Assembly: GCF_001540865.1 (NCBI RefSeq)
Contig: NC_033627.1
Location: 13,014,648 to 13,078,647 of the forward strand
Direction of reading: 5' to 3'
Length of the DNA: 64,000 nt
From: Ananas comosus
Taxonomy: Eukaryota > Streptophyta > Magnoliopsida > Poales > Bromeliaceae
A model generated the notes under the pieces. The model saw only the letters and a program-made list of their open reading frames with translations, made no database searches and had not been told where the DNA came from. The position numbers were made by a program, and so were the translations under genes. Each line of letters opens with the position of its first letter. Position 1 is the first letter of the stretch. Positions 24,201-36,554 of this stretch are shown here, piece by piece.

Positions 24201-26881
24201 TGCAAGCTCCAAAATTTGTGTAAATACCACTGCAGAGCTGTCATAAGAGAGGTTTTCAAAGAATCAGAGGTGCTGTGGAGATACCAACCAACTTTCAAGG
24301 TATTACACAAATTTTTCTTTTTTCAAGGGTATAAGACGTAATTACCTGCTGAAGCTTGACTAGGCAAGGAAGAACGAGGCAGAAAGGGCACAAAGCACAA
24401 CCATCGGGGTTGTCCTTATGGAGATAAGACCAAATAATGCCCTTAGGCTCAATTTTTTTACAACACTCCACCTGAGTTAGAGGACTTCCACAGCTACAAG
24501 GAAGATCTTTATTTACAAGGCACTGTATATCAGGTTGTTGCAATAATCTCCTGTAAACACGCTTCTGTAGGTCACTCATTTTGCAGAAAACAACGTTATC
24601 TTCTTTTCCAAGCATCAGATGCCCTATGGTCTCCTCCTTTGTCCTTCTTAATAAATATTTTCTTAGAACTGCAACAAGGTGCTTTTTGCGCTCATCAGCA
24701 ATTTGAATAAATCTTTCAGGAGCACTGAACCTCTGACCTTGCTTTAATGGCTCATCATAAAAAGCTCGAAAATGCTCTCTATCTCCCAAAGACCCAGGTG
24801 CAACCCAGTCAAACAGATTAAATAATTCTAATATCTTGTTCTGCATTATAGTCCCTGTGAGTCCATACCTTTTGCTTGTTCTTATTCCTAAACATGCTGT
24901 ATAGAGTTTAGATTTTTCATTCTTTAAACGATGAGCTTCATCAACAATCACAATTTCCCATGAGATCTCAGATAAAATTTTGTCATGAATCCTGAAAGTG
25001 TCAAAACTAGTTATGAGTATCTCCACGCATTGTGCCTCAATTTTATCTAGTATTAATTCCCGATTAGGTCCGTGATAAACAGCGACTGTGAAATCCCCCC
25101 ATTCAGAAAACTCGTTTTCCCAGTTGCGAATTACAGTAGTGGGGCAGAGGATAAGTACTGGACCTTTATTCATATAATGGTCTTTCGTGTCTTTCAAATG
25201 GTCTCCTTGTTCAGGGTCTTTTCCCATCACAGCAGCCAAAAAGGCAATTGTTTGGATGGTCTTCCCCAAGCCCCTAATTTGGAAAATGAAGTGAACAAAT
25301 AGATATTTACATTATAGAGATATATATCTATAAGGATGAAGAAAGGAAGAGAAAAACTACATAAAAAGGTGGGGGGATAACAGATTTCTCAATATCTCTA
25401 TTTGTGTTTTTGGGATCCCACAGAAGGCTTGACAGTTCAATTGGTAGTAGAGATATAACAAAATATCATCTCGTCATCCTTAACTAGTTCGATTTGCAAC
25501 TAATTTTGAATAAGATTATTTAGCCATTGCATGTTTTTCTACAAGTATCACGTCTCCATCTATATGCTATTGCAAAACATTCCTTTTGGACATGGCCCTT
25601 GTCTATCCATCATTTATACCAGTAAAAGTCTTATCATTTAGGGATCAAATCAGATTATTGATTATAAGAATATTGCACAAGGAAAAATCATTAAATGTAA
25701 AAGGAGTAAAAGGAAGAGTACAAAGATATAAAACATCTTTCTCAAGGCTTACATGTCATCCCCAAGTACGCCACCATGGTTGTTCTTGTACAAATTATAC
25801 AAGAACCTCACGCCATCTCTTTGATGTTCAAGAAGCCTACAATTGATTGATGCAGGAACCTACCCAAAAAAAAAAGCCTCACTGGAATAAACAATAATTT
25901 TAGTAAAATCATTGAATGGAAAAGTGCAGCTTAGAACTTAAAAAAAAATCTTAATGGAATTTTTACTAGCGCATGATTTTGTCCAGAAAAGTCCAATTCG
26001 GTACATCTACAATATAAAAGGCATATTGTATCAATAATAAGATTCAGAAGTAGACTTTCGAACCAGGGATTCCATCAATAACAAGTAAAGATGCCAAGAA
26101 GCAAAATTGAACTTAATACCAGTGGAAAGGAAAAATAATAATAATAATAATGAAATCCTTATTTTCTGCAAAGATTTGATTTCAGAATCTATCAAGACGT
26201 GCAGCCAATTCGTAAACAAGTTCCCGAATTAGTTATTTTTCGTCTCAACTTCAACTCACATTGTCCCTCAAACAGCATCAGAGCTTACTACCCTAAAAGT
26301 AATTGACCTAGCCACAACATAAAGAAAAAGTTTGCAAGAAAAGGATTAGTTCATGAATGTGAGTCCAGGAAACAATAATTCTTGTTAGACAGGATAATTA
26401 ACAACTAAACCCTAAATTTAACCGGAAAAAAGGGGGAAAAAAGAAGAACCTGCACGATCGGATCCTCCCGGGGGGACGAGAGGACCAAGGGCTCGTAAGG
26501 CCCCCGCACCTCGAAAGAGAAAGGCTGAGAAAGAACGGGCTCCCGATTAGGGCGAGATAGTGCACCGTCCCTTTCACCATCGTCGTCCTCGTCCTCGTCC
26601 TCGTCTTTGTCGCCTTCTTCTTCCTCTCGTCGTCGTGGGGGCGGAGGCGGAGGCGGAGGCGGAGGCGGAGGAAGCGGAGGTGGATCGGAGGAGGAAGAGG
26701 AGGAGGAGGAGGAGGAGGGGAGGTGGAGGCGTTGGAGCTGCTGAGAGAGCGAGGATTTGGGGGGTTTCCTCAGAGGAGGAAGGGGTTCGGAGAGGGAGAA
26801 AGAAGATGCGGCGGAGGAGGAGGAGGTGGTGGTGGTGGTGGAGGAGAATCGGAGGGTTTCTTTGAGGCGGTTTAGGGACAT
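21232..26881 (-). CDS. SWI2: SNF2-family DNA-dependent ATPase, Switch 2 (SWI2/CHR9, ERCC6L2-like)
   Basis: Eight exons read on the minus strand: 26450-26881, 25753-25859, 24346-25273, 23855-24102, 22904-23030, 22542-22817, 21847-22099 and 21232-21581. They sum to 2721 bases, 906 residues, with all phases matching. The N-terminus (MSLNRLKETL) is Ser-, Pro- and acid-rich. Helicase motif I is GLGKT (181-185), motif II DEAH (291-294), motif III LTGT, motif V STRAGNLGVNL (619-629) and motif VI QDRSFRYGQKR (651-661). All key residues are present, so the ATPase should be active. The family remodels chromatin or acts in DNA repair in the nucleus, and the closest plant type is Arabidopsis CHR9/Switch 2. 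The C-terminus carries 12 consecutive lysines from one AAG run. A TAGCAG tandem acceptor precedes exon 5; using the second AG matches the family best. Confidence 0.93.
23486..23570. repeat. Short tandem duplication in a SWI2 intron
   Basis: TGTGTTTGATTCTCTCCCCA followed by TTTACCCCTT (or TTTAGCCCTT) occurs twice, about 40 bp apart, in the 0.8-kb intron between exons 4 and 5. Confidence 0.7.
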
Positions 26882-26892
26882 GGTGTGTGTGC

Positions 26893-26896
<4 letters not shown>

Positions 26897-26931
<35 letters not shown>
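26897..26931. repeat. (GA)n microsatellite in the SWI2 leader
   Basis: An uninterrupted GA run sits 15-50 bp upstream of the SWI2 start codon (CT-rich in the sense direction). RING1, BASS1 and SPL have similar runs just before their start codons. Confidence 0.85.
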
Positions 26932-26936
<5 letters not shown>

Positions 26937-26972
26937 GTTTTCGACCGTTTGACTTTATTGACTGAGAAGGTA

Positions 26973-26982
26973 GTATATATAG
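26973..26982 (-). promoter_or_regulatory. Possible TATA box of SWI2
   Basis: CTATATATACTA on the minus strand is about 95 bp upstream of the start codon, which would leave a short leader. Confidence 0.45.
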
Positions 26983-27021
26983 TCGGTTTTTTATATTACA
27001 TGACTCCCCCTGATTTTTTTN

Positions 27022-27150
27022 TAGTGTGTTTTCGTTTATTTTATTTAAAAATAAATTTAGCTGAAAATATAAATCAATTAGAATTTAAATTTAAAATTTT
27101 AGATATCAATTATCAAATTTTTTATCGCTTGTGCTAGGACGATTGATTAT
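27022..27150 (-). mobile_element. Degenerate SINE next to an assembly gap
   Basis: The wording follows the intact SINEs here: TTTATTTTATTTAAAAATAA, then AGCTGAAAATATAAATCAAT and CGCTTGTGCTAGGACGATTG. It is heavily mutated; the B box is lost. A single N at 27021 marks a gap exactly at its A/T tail. From here to 28150 I see no gene. Confidence 0.65.
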
Positions 27151-28153
27151 GCGGTAAAAATTTATATTACAGTTTGTTATTTTGCCAAATCTCCTGCGTG
27201 AAACATTCTCATCTCTTGCCGACTCCTAATGTGACTGTTGATATTATCCCTACGTTTTGAGTAACAAATTTAGAACGTAGTTTTTATCTTTTTATCTCCT
27301 AATTATTTGTAAATAATTTACTCCACTAGCCCAACAGTTACCTCCCAGACAACACGACTTCCTAGGCATTAGTAGAGCTTTTCGACAAGATTAGCTTTTA
27401 CAAAAACTATAATACATTTGTTTAACTATTTTCCATTCAGGATTTGAATTAGTTCAGAAAATTTAGCCAAGTTTAGTATACTTTACTTTAAGCAGAGAGA
27501 GAGGAATTGTAAATCTGTAGAGATTGAAATTACTCTGAAGCACAATAAGCTCAAAATTGACCCCTCACAACACAGGTTACTTCCAAAATGTTAGCTTCAG
27601 TAAAGGATATACAATAGAAAAAGGGTTTAATTTATACATTGGATTAACTTTTCTACAGCTCTCTACATTTATCCTTCTAATAAGATTGAACCAACAAAAA
27701 GTCACCTAAATATTTTGAGCAAGAGGCAGCTTCAGGAGCCTTTTAACTTACTTTCGTCGCGTCGTTCTCTGGTCACTGATTATGAAATCAGGGGGGATTG
27801 ATCAGGTGCCATGCATGTAAAATAGCCCCTTGCGTGATCCCAACCACGCCCCCCAACTATGGCTTAGTTCGAAAGGACGGTCCTCATGGAGTTCCGATTG
27901 CTCTGGTTTACAAGACCCTGCGATCAATAATCTACAATGTAAAAAAGGGATATAAGCAAACAGACATTCCGCTTTTGCTATGTTGAGAAGCTAAAAAAGC
28001 TTTTGGACCCAGAAATGCTTCTATTTGAAGCTTCTGCTCACTCTCTAGCAGGAAGCTGCAGAGCAGATTTTAATGAAAATGAAAGAACGAACACTACTCA
28101 AACAGCATTTCTACAAAAAGCCCCAAGTCTGAAATATATCAGTAGTTTGATGA

Positions 28154-31100
28154 CTAACAAGGCAAACCTTCGCCGCTTTCCGGCCAACAAACTCTGGTGA
28201 ATATCGAGTTTGCGACGTTTTCTGCAAAAATCAGCTCACTCGTCTTGACGCTCCAAATGCGCACCACACAGTCTTCTCCACCTGGAAGAAGCATGTCCAA
28301 ATTAACTTCTCGAATACTACTGACATTGCATGAGAGTGAGAGAGAGAGAGAGAGAGAGATGGACCTGATAAAAGAAGTGTTTCAGATGGGTTTACAGCAA
28401 GCTGCAAATGGGTGTGGGAATTTACATGGCCCTCATAGCTCTGGACAGCTCCTCTTTGAAGAAGTCGGCGATCAAAGAGCTTAATCTGTATAACAAAAAG
28501 GAAAAGAAAAAAAGCATGAAATATGCTATCACGATTAGGATCAGATTTGTATATCAAGGCGCAAATCTTGTTGGGTTTCAAATAGAACGGGAATATTGAA
28601 CAGTTGCATCCCATATGACATTTGAGTTCTATAATAATTCTTAGCAAAACTATGCCTCGAAGTTTTAAAAGATAAACACAGTTTCATTTCATAGCTAAAG
28701 ATCCCTACAGGTATTCCAAGTGTAGTCATTTATATTTAAAATAAATTCCCTCATATTTAATCAGTAGTTGGAACATAGACTTACAGATCCATCCATGGAA
28801 CTCCCTAAGAAGTACTGCTCATCTGACTGTAAAATAAATTCCCTCATATTTAATCAGTAGTTGGAACATAGACTTACAGATCCATCCATGGAACTCCCTA
28901 AGAAGTACTGCTCATCTGACTGAAGAGAAACTAAGCTGCATATCCATAATAAGAGATTGTTACCAAAACAAAAGACTGTCCATGTAACAACGTTTGCGAA
29001 CTATATAATTTACCTGCAAACAGCGGAAGGCATGTAAACTACACTTGAGGAATTCAACTTTCCATTCATCTGTAAAAAGAAACCAAGTGGTCATCCGTAA
29101 ATAAATCTGATATTCATACGAGAAATGGATTCGCCATTCAAAGTTGGCGCACCCTGTTCCCTTTTGCCGATTGAGTATAACTACAAAAAAGATGGAATAT
29201 CGCGTCTCGCGTATGATAAGTATCTGTACGACATATTTATTAAAATGGTACCTGAACCCTTCGTTTGACAGACCTTCTATCGTTCCTTAATAGAGGAGCT
29301 GTCCTGTGAGGATTAGGTCTTCTAGCAGAAGGTTCAGCAGAAAGCTCTGATTGTTTCTGCCGAATATCAACTGAAATGATTGCTCCATTACGATGACCAC
29401 ATAGAACAACATTACCCTACATTGAGAAAGAGATTAAAAAAAGTATATCTGATACTACAAGCCAAATTATTGGAACCCCAGTAATTCGTACGTATTAAAG
29501 CAAAAGAGAGAGTTTGCTACAACAAAATATGATTAATCCAATTGCCCATGCAATGTGATCAACAACAATCATTTACATTCAGCCGTCCTGATCGATTGTG
29601 GCTTAACGAATTGAGTACAAGTAGATCGTGTTAAGCATCTGTGGAGGTTCCAGGTAAAACAAAACAGGGGGAACTTCAAAAAGACCCCTGTCACATAAGC
29701 TGATTGTACTTTAATATCATGCAGCTCACAGTGTAGCACATTGCTACCCTGTGGTTGCTACTTCGATTTTTCATGAAGAATTGCCATTAATACGCCATTA
29801 GAAAGGATATCAATGTGCTTTATTTTTAAACAACATGATGATTAACAGGGTACAGTGGCATACCAGGGGAAGGGTTTTCACAACTTCCATAGTTGTAATT
29901 TTGTAGTGTTTCAACGAGACAAGTAATTATCACTTGCTCATTTAAGACAGCTTCGGTAAGCACTTGCAAATCAAATTAGTTTTCCATAGAAATGCTGTAT
30001 TTTAAATAGGTATCTAGAAAGCACGATGCAACAAGTGTTGCTACAACAAAGTAAAAGAAAAAAAAAATAAAGGAAAAAGATTCCTCTTAAGAACGACACA
30101 TTAAACATTAAGAAACAACAACAACAACAACAACAAAAAACTATTAATTTTGATTTGTTGTATTACCGATGGAACATATCGCAACGAAAGAACATCACTC
30201 TTACTACGATTCAGCCATGACACTGCTGCGGTTTCTAGATTTACCAAAGCAGATCCAACATTTGTACCTATGGAAAAAGAGATGATAAGAAGTTAGTCCA
30301 CTTCACTTATGCCACAAGTACCATGTTGTGGATCAACCAAAAATCGCAGTACGAGTATAAAAGCACACTTAAAACATACCCAAGTTAAAAGTCAAAAACC
30401 TGAACTCTAGATGTGAACAAGTATGCAAGGCAATGACACTAGTATGATCCAACTAGTCAAAGCTCTATTTAAAAGACACAACAGCAACAAAACCATATGT
30501 CCAGTTAATAGGGATAAGCTGCATATGCCTTTTTGTTTTCAGCCGTATCGTGGGTTTTATCATTCATAAAAAAGGAATTATCATATTTTTACTTCCCTTA
30601 GCAAAATTGTTTTTGGACTTCCTCTCCTAGCTAAATTTTATGCGCCAAGTAGACTAATGTTCTTTCTATTGCAATTCATGCTTTGCAGTACATCTGAATT
30701 CTGATCCAGCTAGAATATCTTCTAGGAAATACAATAACTTCAAGTATGCACAACAAGGCACAAACCAAATTTCTAACGAGCTAAAATGTGGAAAATCCCC
30801 GGAAAATGTCGTTATTTTAATTCTGCCCACGTGAAATATCAGAACCTATAAGTTACCCCTCGAGTTATACGAGGCTACTAATCTGGCCCCTCTATCAGGG
30901 ATCTATTAAGGGCCAGCAGATTAAAATTATACATATCAAAGGATCTATACTCGGACAAAGGATCTATACTCGGACAGAGAAGCCAAAAGAAAACAACTAA
31001 AATATCACAATAGGTTCTTAGAACTCACCAACTGCAGCTTGCGGCCCATACGCATAACAATCAGCAGCCCATATGGTCCTGTCAAAACAGGCAATCTCTG

Positions 31101-34100
31101 AAGTTCTGGTCTCGACAGGGCAAGCACGTATTCTAAAATCTAAAGGCTCACTGAGATTCAGAACATTCAAAGAACCACCGGACTCTCCAGATCCAAGCGT
31201 TGTCACCATGTTTTCCAATGTCAAGTAATCCAAGTTCAATATCATGACATAACTTTGTCAAAAGTACTATCGATAAAGCAATCAGACATACATGGAAGTG
31301 ATACAAGTTAATGTCAATAAGATGAAAATGAATGAAGAGTCCCTTGATTACCGATCATTTTGAAATGACAACCCCTTGATTACCGATCATTTTGAAATGA
31401 CAATCCACCACCCACCCACTCCCCCCCTGCCCCGCCAAAAAGAACAAAGAAAAAAAAAAGAAAAGAAAAGAGTAATTCATTATTTTCATTAGAACCCCAT
31501 CAACTTTCAGTTCTTTTGATTTGATTTATTTTGAATTGAGGACACCGCCGAACTTAACAGCTACGTTAGCAAGAGTTCATCAAGTGTTAACAAAATTTGC
31601 AATCCATCAACTGAAAAGCAGGCAAAAAAATTAAATTTAATGGAATTGACATCAAATTGACTGAATAGCCAATTAACCGATGAACATAACTCAAATAAAA
31701 AAGAAGCAAAAGTTGAGGGGGCGTCAATCCAAAAACATTGACATAGAGCGGTCTATTTCATAATTGCCTACGGTTGAGGAGGTCTCTCTCCACATTTGTT
31801 ATTAATAAATAATAATAAAGGCACCATATATGGTTCTGGATACAGTGCATGCTGGTAGGATGAACTGGCATTAACTGAATTAGAAAATTGATAGCCAAGC
31901 TTCCTTATGCAAGATATGTTGGATGTGAAACTTGGATAGGATGTACACCATGTACTCCAAATTGCAGAATCATATATAGCTTTTTGATTCCTTGAGGGAG
32001 ACCAAATAGGCCTTATAAAGGCTTCATCACCATAACAAAAGTCCACCAAAACATTTCCAATCCCAGCCAAAACATTTCCAATCCCAAAAAGACTGCAAAA
32101 CAAAATTCCAAGAAAAACATCATACGTTAACTTAAAAAACTAGCACAAATACTTGTATCATAATCTGTTGGTCAATTAAATAGCTTTGACAAACAAAACT
32201 TTCTACTTAAACACGTAGTTACTACACTTTCTATATATTGCAGTTCCATCCCTGGCTGGGATTGGAAAAACTAGCACAAATACTTGTATCATAATCTGTT
32301 GGTTAATTAAATAGCTTTGACAAACAAAACTTTCTACTTAAACACGTAGTTACTACACTTTCTATATATTGCAGTTCCATCCCTGGCTGTAGGGAATAAA
32401 TAAATAAATAAATATTCTGAGAAAAAAGAGAATAGACACTTTAAAGAAAAATTAGATTTCCTCTTTGATTATCAGACATGAAACAAGAAAGTTTAGGGAC
32501 TAAAATGTTTAAGTGCAAACGTCAGGAAACATGTAAGTTGAATCAAGTAGGCCTAACAATTCCAGTTCAAGGGCAGTCTTAGGCAGTGCCAAGGCATTTG
32601 TTTGATGACCACTGAATGAGAATGTATCTCAATAATCTTTAAACATACCAACGTAACACTGCAAAATGAAGAAAAAAGTAGAACTAAAGCAAATAGGAAC
32701 TCCGACTACAAATTATTCTCCAAGAAATTAATAATATATGATGACTTCAAATGATATGGCTATCTAGTTAAATCTGAAAACTGAGTTGCAAACTAAATGA
32801 TTAACAAGTCACCAAACTAAAAACGTAACCTAACATCTTTTGATGTAGCACTTAATGGAGAGAAAAAATATATAAAGTGTCCGCATTCAATTGACGAATA
32901 TTGTCATTGAGTTGTCCCGACTTTAATGTGCAAAGGAGCTAAATTTCATTTTCCCTATGCATTTTGAGTAATCCCATGCTCTACTACTAAAGTAGAAATT
33001 CAGCATCCTAAACATCTCAAGCAGGCTCTTTTTCATGCAGGCACTTTTTCATGCAACAATTTGCAAAAAAGAGGCTACAACTTTGAAAGCATTTATTACC
33101 TGATGGCACCCATCATATTACCAGTTGTTAATAATTTCGTCTCTCTTGAGCCACTTGGTGTTTGAACAATCCCATCCAATTGTTCTATGGCAGCATCAGC
33201 TACGTTAGTTGTGCTTTGATAATTCCATACCTGTTACAAATGTTAAACTAAAAATCAAGCCACACTGCGTATCAATAGTCAACAATATGTAACAGTGGTC
33301 ATGATGGAGAATGAAAAATGTAGTAAAATCCATTATGAAAAGACAAAGAAGCTTACCCCAGAATAAATTCTAAGATATAATTATCATTGAAAATAATATT
33401 TTTGTAAATTTTAATATTTTCTCTGACTCGTAGTCTTCATCTAACCAAACAATGGAGTCTAGTATGAGGGGATTAAAACTTTTCACTCAATGCAATTTTG
33501 CTTCGAAGCCCCTTTAACCTAGGTCTTCCCAGGTCAACATTCCACCCAACTTTAGGGTTAAAAGTGCCCTTCAACATTTCACCCCATGCAACAATGTGTA
33601 CCAAACACATGTAACAGGAAGGGAAACGTTACCGTAGCATTTCACATCCTTTATCCCTGTGCCAAATGGTATACGCATGTTAATCTACCCCTTCTTAGGC
33701 AGTACCGTTGCTACACACAAAAAACTATTTTTCAATATGATGCTGCTCTGAATAGACAAACATAGTTCATCAATACCTAAAAATTACTCTGCTATTTCAC
33801 AAATATATTTTATATTCTTCGATATTTCAACTTCTGTTCCAATTAGATGATGTTAAATTATGATTTTGTCTATTACCACTTACCAAAAGTGAACTTCCAA
33901 TTATGTTGCTCTCAATAGATAAAACATAGTGCATCAATAGCTCAGTACCTATAGTTACATCGACTATAGCAACTAGAAGAGAGGAAATGGATTGTTGCAC
34001 ACATTAAGCAAAATTAATGCATACCATAGGCCGCGAAGCTTGCACCTTCTGGTACTCTTGCCTGAAACTGCATCTAGTTTTATTGGAGAAAATAAGACCA

Positions 34101-34691
34101 CCATGTATCTCCCTACTAAGAAGAAGCTCAGAACCTTTTATTCTCTTTTTCCACCGTGTCAACTGCACTTCATTCTTCTGCAAATAACAGAAATATCATA
34201 TATCTCCTCACCAGAGCACTCAAAATTCGTACTTTTAACATGAATGAAAGAAAACGAAAGAAAGAGAAAAAGATTCAAACGCTTTGACTCGCACTATTTA
34301 CGGACCCTTTTCTGGAACAACCAAGCTTCAAACTACTAGAGAATGGTGCTTTTAATCTTTCAAATTCAACACTCTCCCGCTCATCAAAGCTCGAGACTTT
34401 TCAATAGGCTTAAATTATATGGAAAGACATTCTGATTACTCGAAAGGCTTAAAACTACTAGGGAACGATGCTTAAAATATTTTTAATTCAACAGAATTTA
34501 ACATTGCAAAAGCTATAGTTTGCCTATACCTGATCCGGAGCATCACGAGACGAAGAAGAAGGATCGGAGGAGGACGAAGATGAAGAGAGAGGGCGCTTCG
34601 ATCCGGCGATAGGGCCTTTAACGGGGAAGTAACGGTTCTTCTCCGGATCGAAATAGAACCCCGGGAGATCTAAAGAATCGATTCTTCGCAT
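28154..34691 (-). CDS. DCAF4: WD40-repeat protein, DDB1- and CUL4-associated factor 4-like (WDR21 type)
   Basis: Eleven exons read on the minus strand: 34530-34691, 34025-34177, 33100-33230, 31844-32092, 31029-31252, 30167-30267, 29252-29416, 29014-29069, 28878-28935, 28365-28485 and 28154-28281. They sum to 1548 bases, 515 residues, and all phases match. The start is MRRIDSLDLPGFYFDPEKNR. The N-terminal LPGFYFDPEKNRYFPVKG is the mark of the DCAF4/WDR21 group. WD40 blades are seen as VLCGHRNGAIISVDIRQ, QYFLGSSMDGSIKLFDRRL and GGEDCVVRIWSV near the end. VDIRQ resembles the DWD (WDxR) box through which such proteins bind DDB1 in CUL4 ubiquitin ligases. The substrate is unknown. The exon 4-5 donor (GCACT|GTATCC) is weaker than the rest and is my choice because it restores the phase. 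The gene carries several recent tandem duplications. Confidence 0.8.
28737..28922. repeat. Perfect 93-bp tandem duplication containing exon 9 of the DCAF4-like gene
   Basis: 28737-28829 and 28830-28922 appear identical. Each copy holds the end of exon 9 and its GTAAGT donor. The extra copy also has an AG acceptor (TTTTACAG), so 28785-28826 is a possible 42-base, in-phase extra exon. Confidence 0.9.
30938..30975. repeat. 19-bp tandem duplication in a DCAF4-like intron
   Basis: AAAGGATCTATACTCGGAC occurs twice without interruption (30938-30956 and 30957-30975). Confidence 0.9.
31341..31404. repeat. 32-bp tandem duplication in a DCAF4-like intron
   Basis: CCCTTGATTACCGATCATTT and the following TTGAAATGACAA are present twice with a period of 32 bp. 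Confidence 0.9.
32048..32085. repeat. 21-bp in-frame tandem duplication inside DCAF4-like exon 4
   Basis: On the sense strand GGGATTGGAAATGTTTTGG occurs twice with a 21-bp period, giving the protein repeat GIGNVLA-GIGNVLV. The change keeps the frame. Confidence 0.85.
32136..32389. repeat. 131-bp-period tandem duplication in a DCAF4-like intron
   Basis: Copies at 32136-32258 and 32267-32389 differ by about one base (GGTCAATT against GGTTAATT). The junction between them reads CTGGCTGGGATTGGAAAA, which shares the GGCTGGGATTGGAAA string with the duplicated part of exon 4. Confidence 0.9.
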
Positions 34692-34900
34692 TAGGGCACA
34701 ATTCAACAGCAAAAAAATTCGAAAAATAAAGAAAAAATAGCGCAAAAATCGGGTAAAAAATAGGGCGGCAGAGGGGGAGAGTGCTAGGGTTTCGTACTCT
34801 TCGGGGGAGGCATCTCCTCTCTCGTCGGAGGGGGACAAGGGAGCTTGTGGAGAGCACTATAAGCAATGGTGTTTCCGTGTTTGAATCCCCTCGTTAGCTC

Positions 34901-34906
34901 TTTATA
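34901..34906 (-). promoter_or_regulatory. Possible TATA box of the DCAF4-like gene
   Basis: CTATAAAG on the minus strand lies about 210 bp upstream of the start codon. A telo-box (AAACCCTAAACCC, 35013-35025) lies a further 110 bp upstream. Confidence 0.45.
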
Positions 34907-35569
34907 GAGGGCGGTGGAGAAGAGGAGGCTTAGGCCGTGGCCGTGCTCTCCCGAGAACGGTAGCGGCGCGGTGCGGGTAGGGATGTTAACGGGTATAGAT
35001 ACCCGATACCCTAAACCCTAAACCCGAAATTTTTGTCCGAGTCTGAAACGAAACCAACTGCTCTATCTAATGCTAAACATATATAATTTCAAATACAATC
35101 ATAAAAAATAAAAATCTGATGAATTTGAATTTGTATATAAATTTTGTCTATACCCCAATCTAAATCCAAATTCGAATTTCACATTGTATAACATATATAA
35201 AATCTACGATGTTATATTTAAATTTTAATATAATATAATATAATGTAACATGTTTGAAATATGATAAAGAACAATAATTGTTTCATATTCGAATACTGGT
35301 TTCGTATTTTGGACTTTTCCTCGGATTTAGTGTTCAAGTTTTGGGTTTAGCTGTTGGTTTCGAATGCGAATATTTGACAATCCGTCATGAATCCATCTTG
35401 TTGACACCCATAGGTGAGACTCCGCTGGTTTGAGTGGTACATATAATATATAGGTGCATTTATGACTTATCACTAAGTTTTTATGTACCCAATTCGTAGT
35501 ATGATATGACATGATACGATATGACATGACAAGATGAAGCAATGATTCGCACCAAGACCTTTGGACGGA

Positions 35570-36165
35570 CTTTTTTCGAAAATAATCTTGTGAAATTTCG
35601 TATTTGCCAAACCAACCCTGTGAAATTTTTATTTGTGAAACTAACACTCCTCTCGCCACGTAGGCGCCACGTCAGGGATTCCTCAAAAAGACGGTGAATT
35701 ATTCATCGTCTTTGATATTTGTTGTGAAGGCGGTGAATCGTTCACCGTCTTCATAAGGCGGTGAACCATTCACTGTCTTTAGTACAAATTCCTACTCTGC
35801 GCAAATCTTTCCAAGTCCATAATATGGTGCCCTTGATAAGACGGTGAATCGTTCCCTATCTTCTCGAGGGCACAGAAACGGCGGACTTGAGAGGGCGAAA
35901 AGGGGAAGGGCGGAAAGGAAAATTTTGCACTCACCGTCTTCTAAAGACGGTGAATGATTCACCGTCTTCTAAAGGCGGTGAACCATTCACCACTTTTACA
36001 ACAAAAATTACAAAGACGGTGAACGATTCACCGTCTTTTTTAGGAATCTCTGACGTGGCGCCCACGTGGCGAAAGGAGGGTTAGTTTTACAAATAAAATT
36101 TTAGTAGAGTTATTTTGCCAAAATCGAATTTCTGGAGGGTCATTTTATAAAAAAAACCCCATTTG
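35570..36165. mobile_element. Inverted-repeat element filled with GACGGTGAA..TTCACCGTC palindromes
   Basis: The left arm has AACTAACACTCCTCTCGCCA, then GTAGGCGCCACGTCAGGGAT; the right arm has the inverted ATCTCTGACGTGGCGCCCAC and GAAAGGAGGGTTAGTTTTAC. The arms are about 140 bp each. Between them six or more short palindromes of the form AAGACGGTGAAnnnTTCACCGTCTT lie near 35688, 35727, 35754, 35838, 35943, 35970 and 36014. No transposase is seen. The sequence 34870-35570 before it shows only promoter-like and AT-rich DNA. Confidence 0.7.
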
Positions 36166-36554
36166 GACTGTATGGCTAGGAGGGTTATTTTTTTTTGAAG
36201 GACAAGTTCATACATATTTATGTAAATTTTTAACATTACATATATATTTCTATAAAAGTATAATTATATATTTCTTTAAAGTTATAAAATATATGAAATT
36301 AATGAAATTAATTTCTAGTGATTCAATATTGTTAGTTGATTATTAATTTTTAATTGTGAGGATTGTTATGTCGAATAAACAACAGTTATTTCATATTGTT
36401 TTTTATAATTTATAATTTACCATTTTATGTAGAATGATCAATTATTATATTTCCTCTTACAATTTATTACTTTATAATCATTTAAAATTATATTAGCTAT
36501 TATTTGATTTTGCATATAAACTAATAAATAATAATTTATTATATTAAGCAAGTT

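Noticed and set aside
28778..28830. Counting the second exon 9 copy as part of the DCAF4-like coding sequence
   Set aside because: The single-copy model already closes in phase and matches the WD40 pattern; inclusion needs transcript evidence.
35327..35659. 110-residue minus-strand frame next to the palindrome element
   Set aside because: It runs across the element border, lacks known motifs and has no supporting splice or promoter signs.
35943..36030. CRISPR-like look of the repeated GACGGTGAA palindromes
   Set aside because: The spacing is irregular, the units are palindromes inside a transposon, and the genome is a plant.
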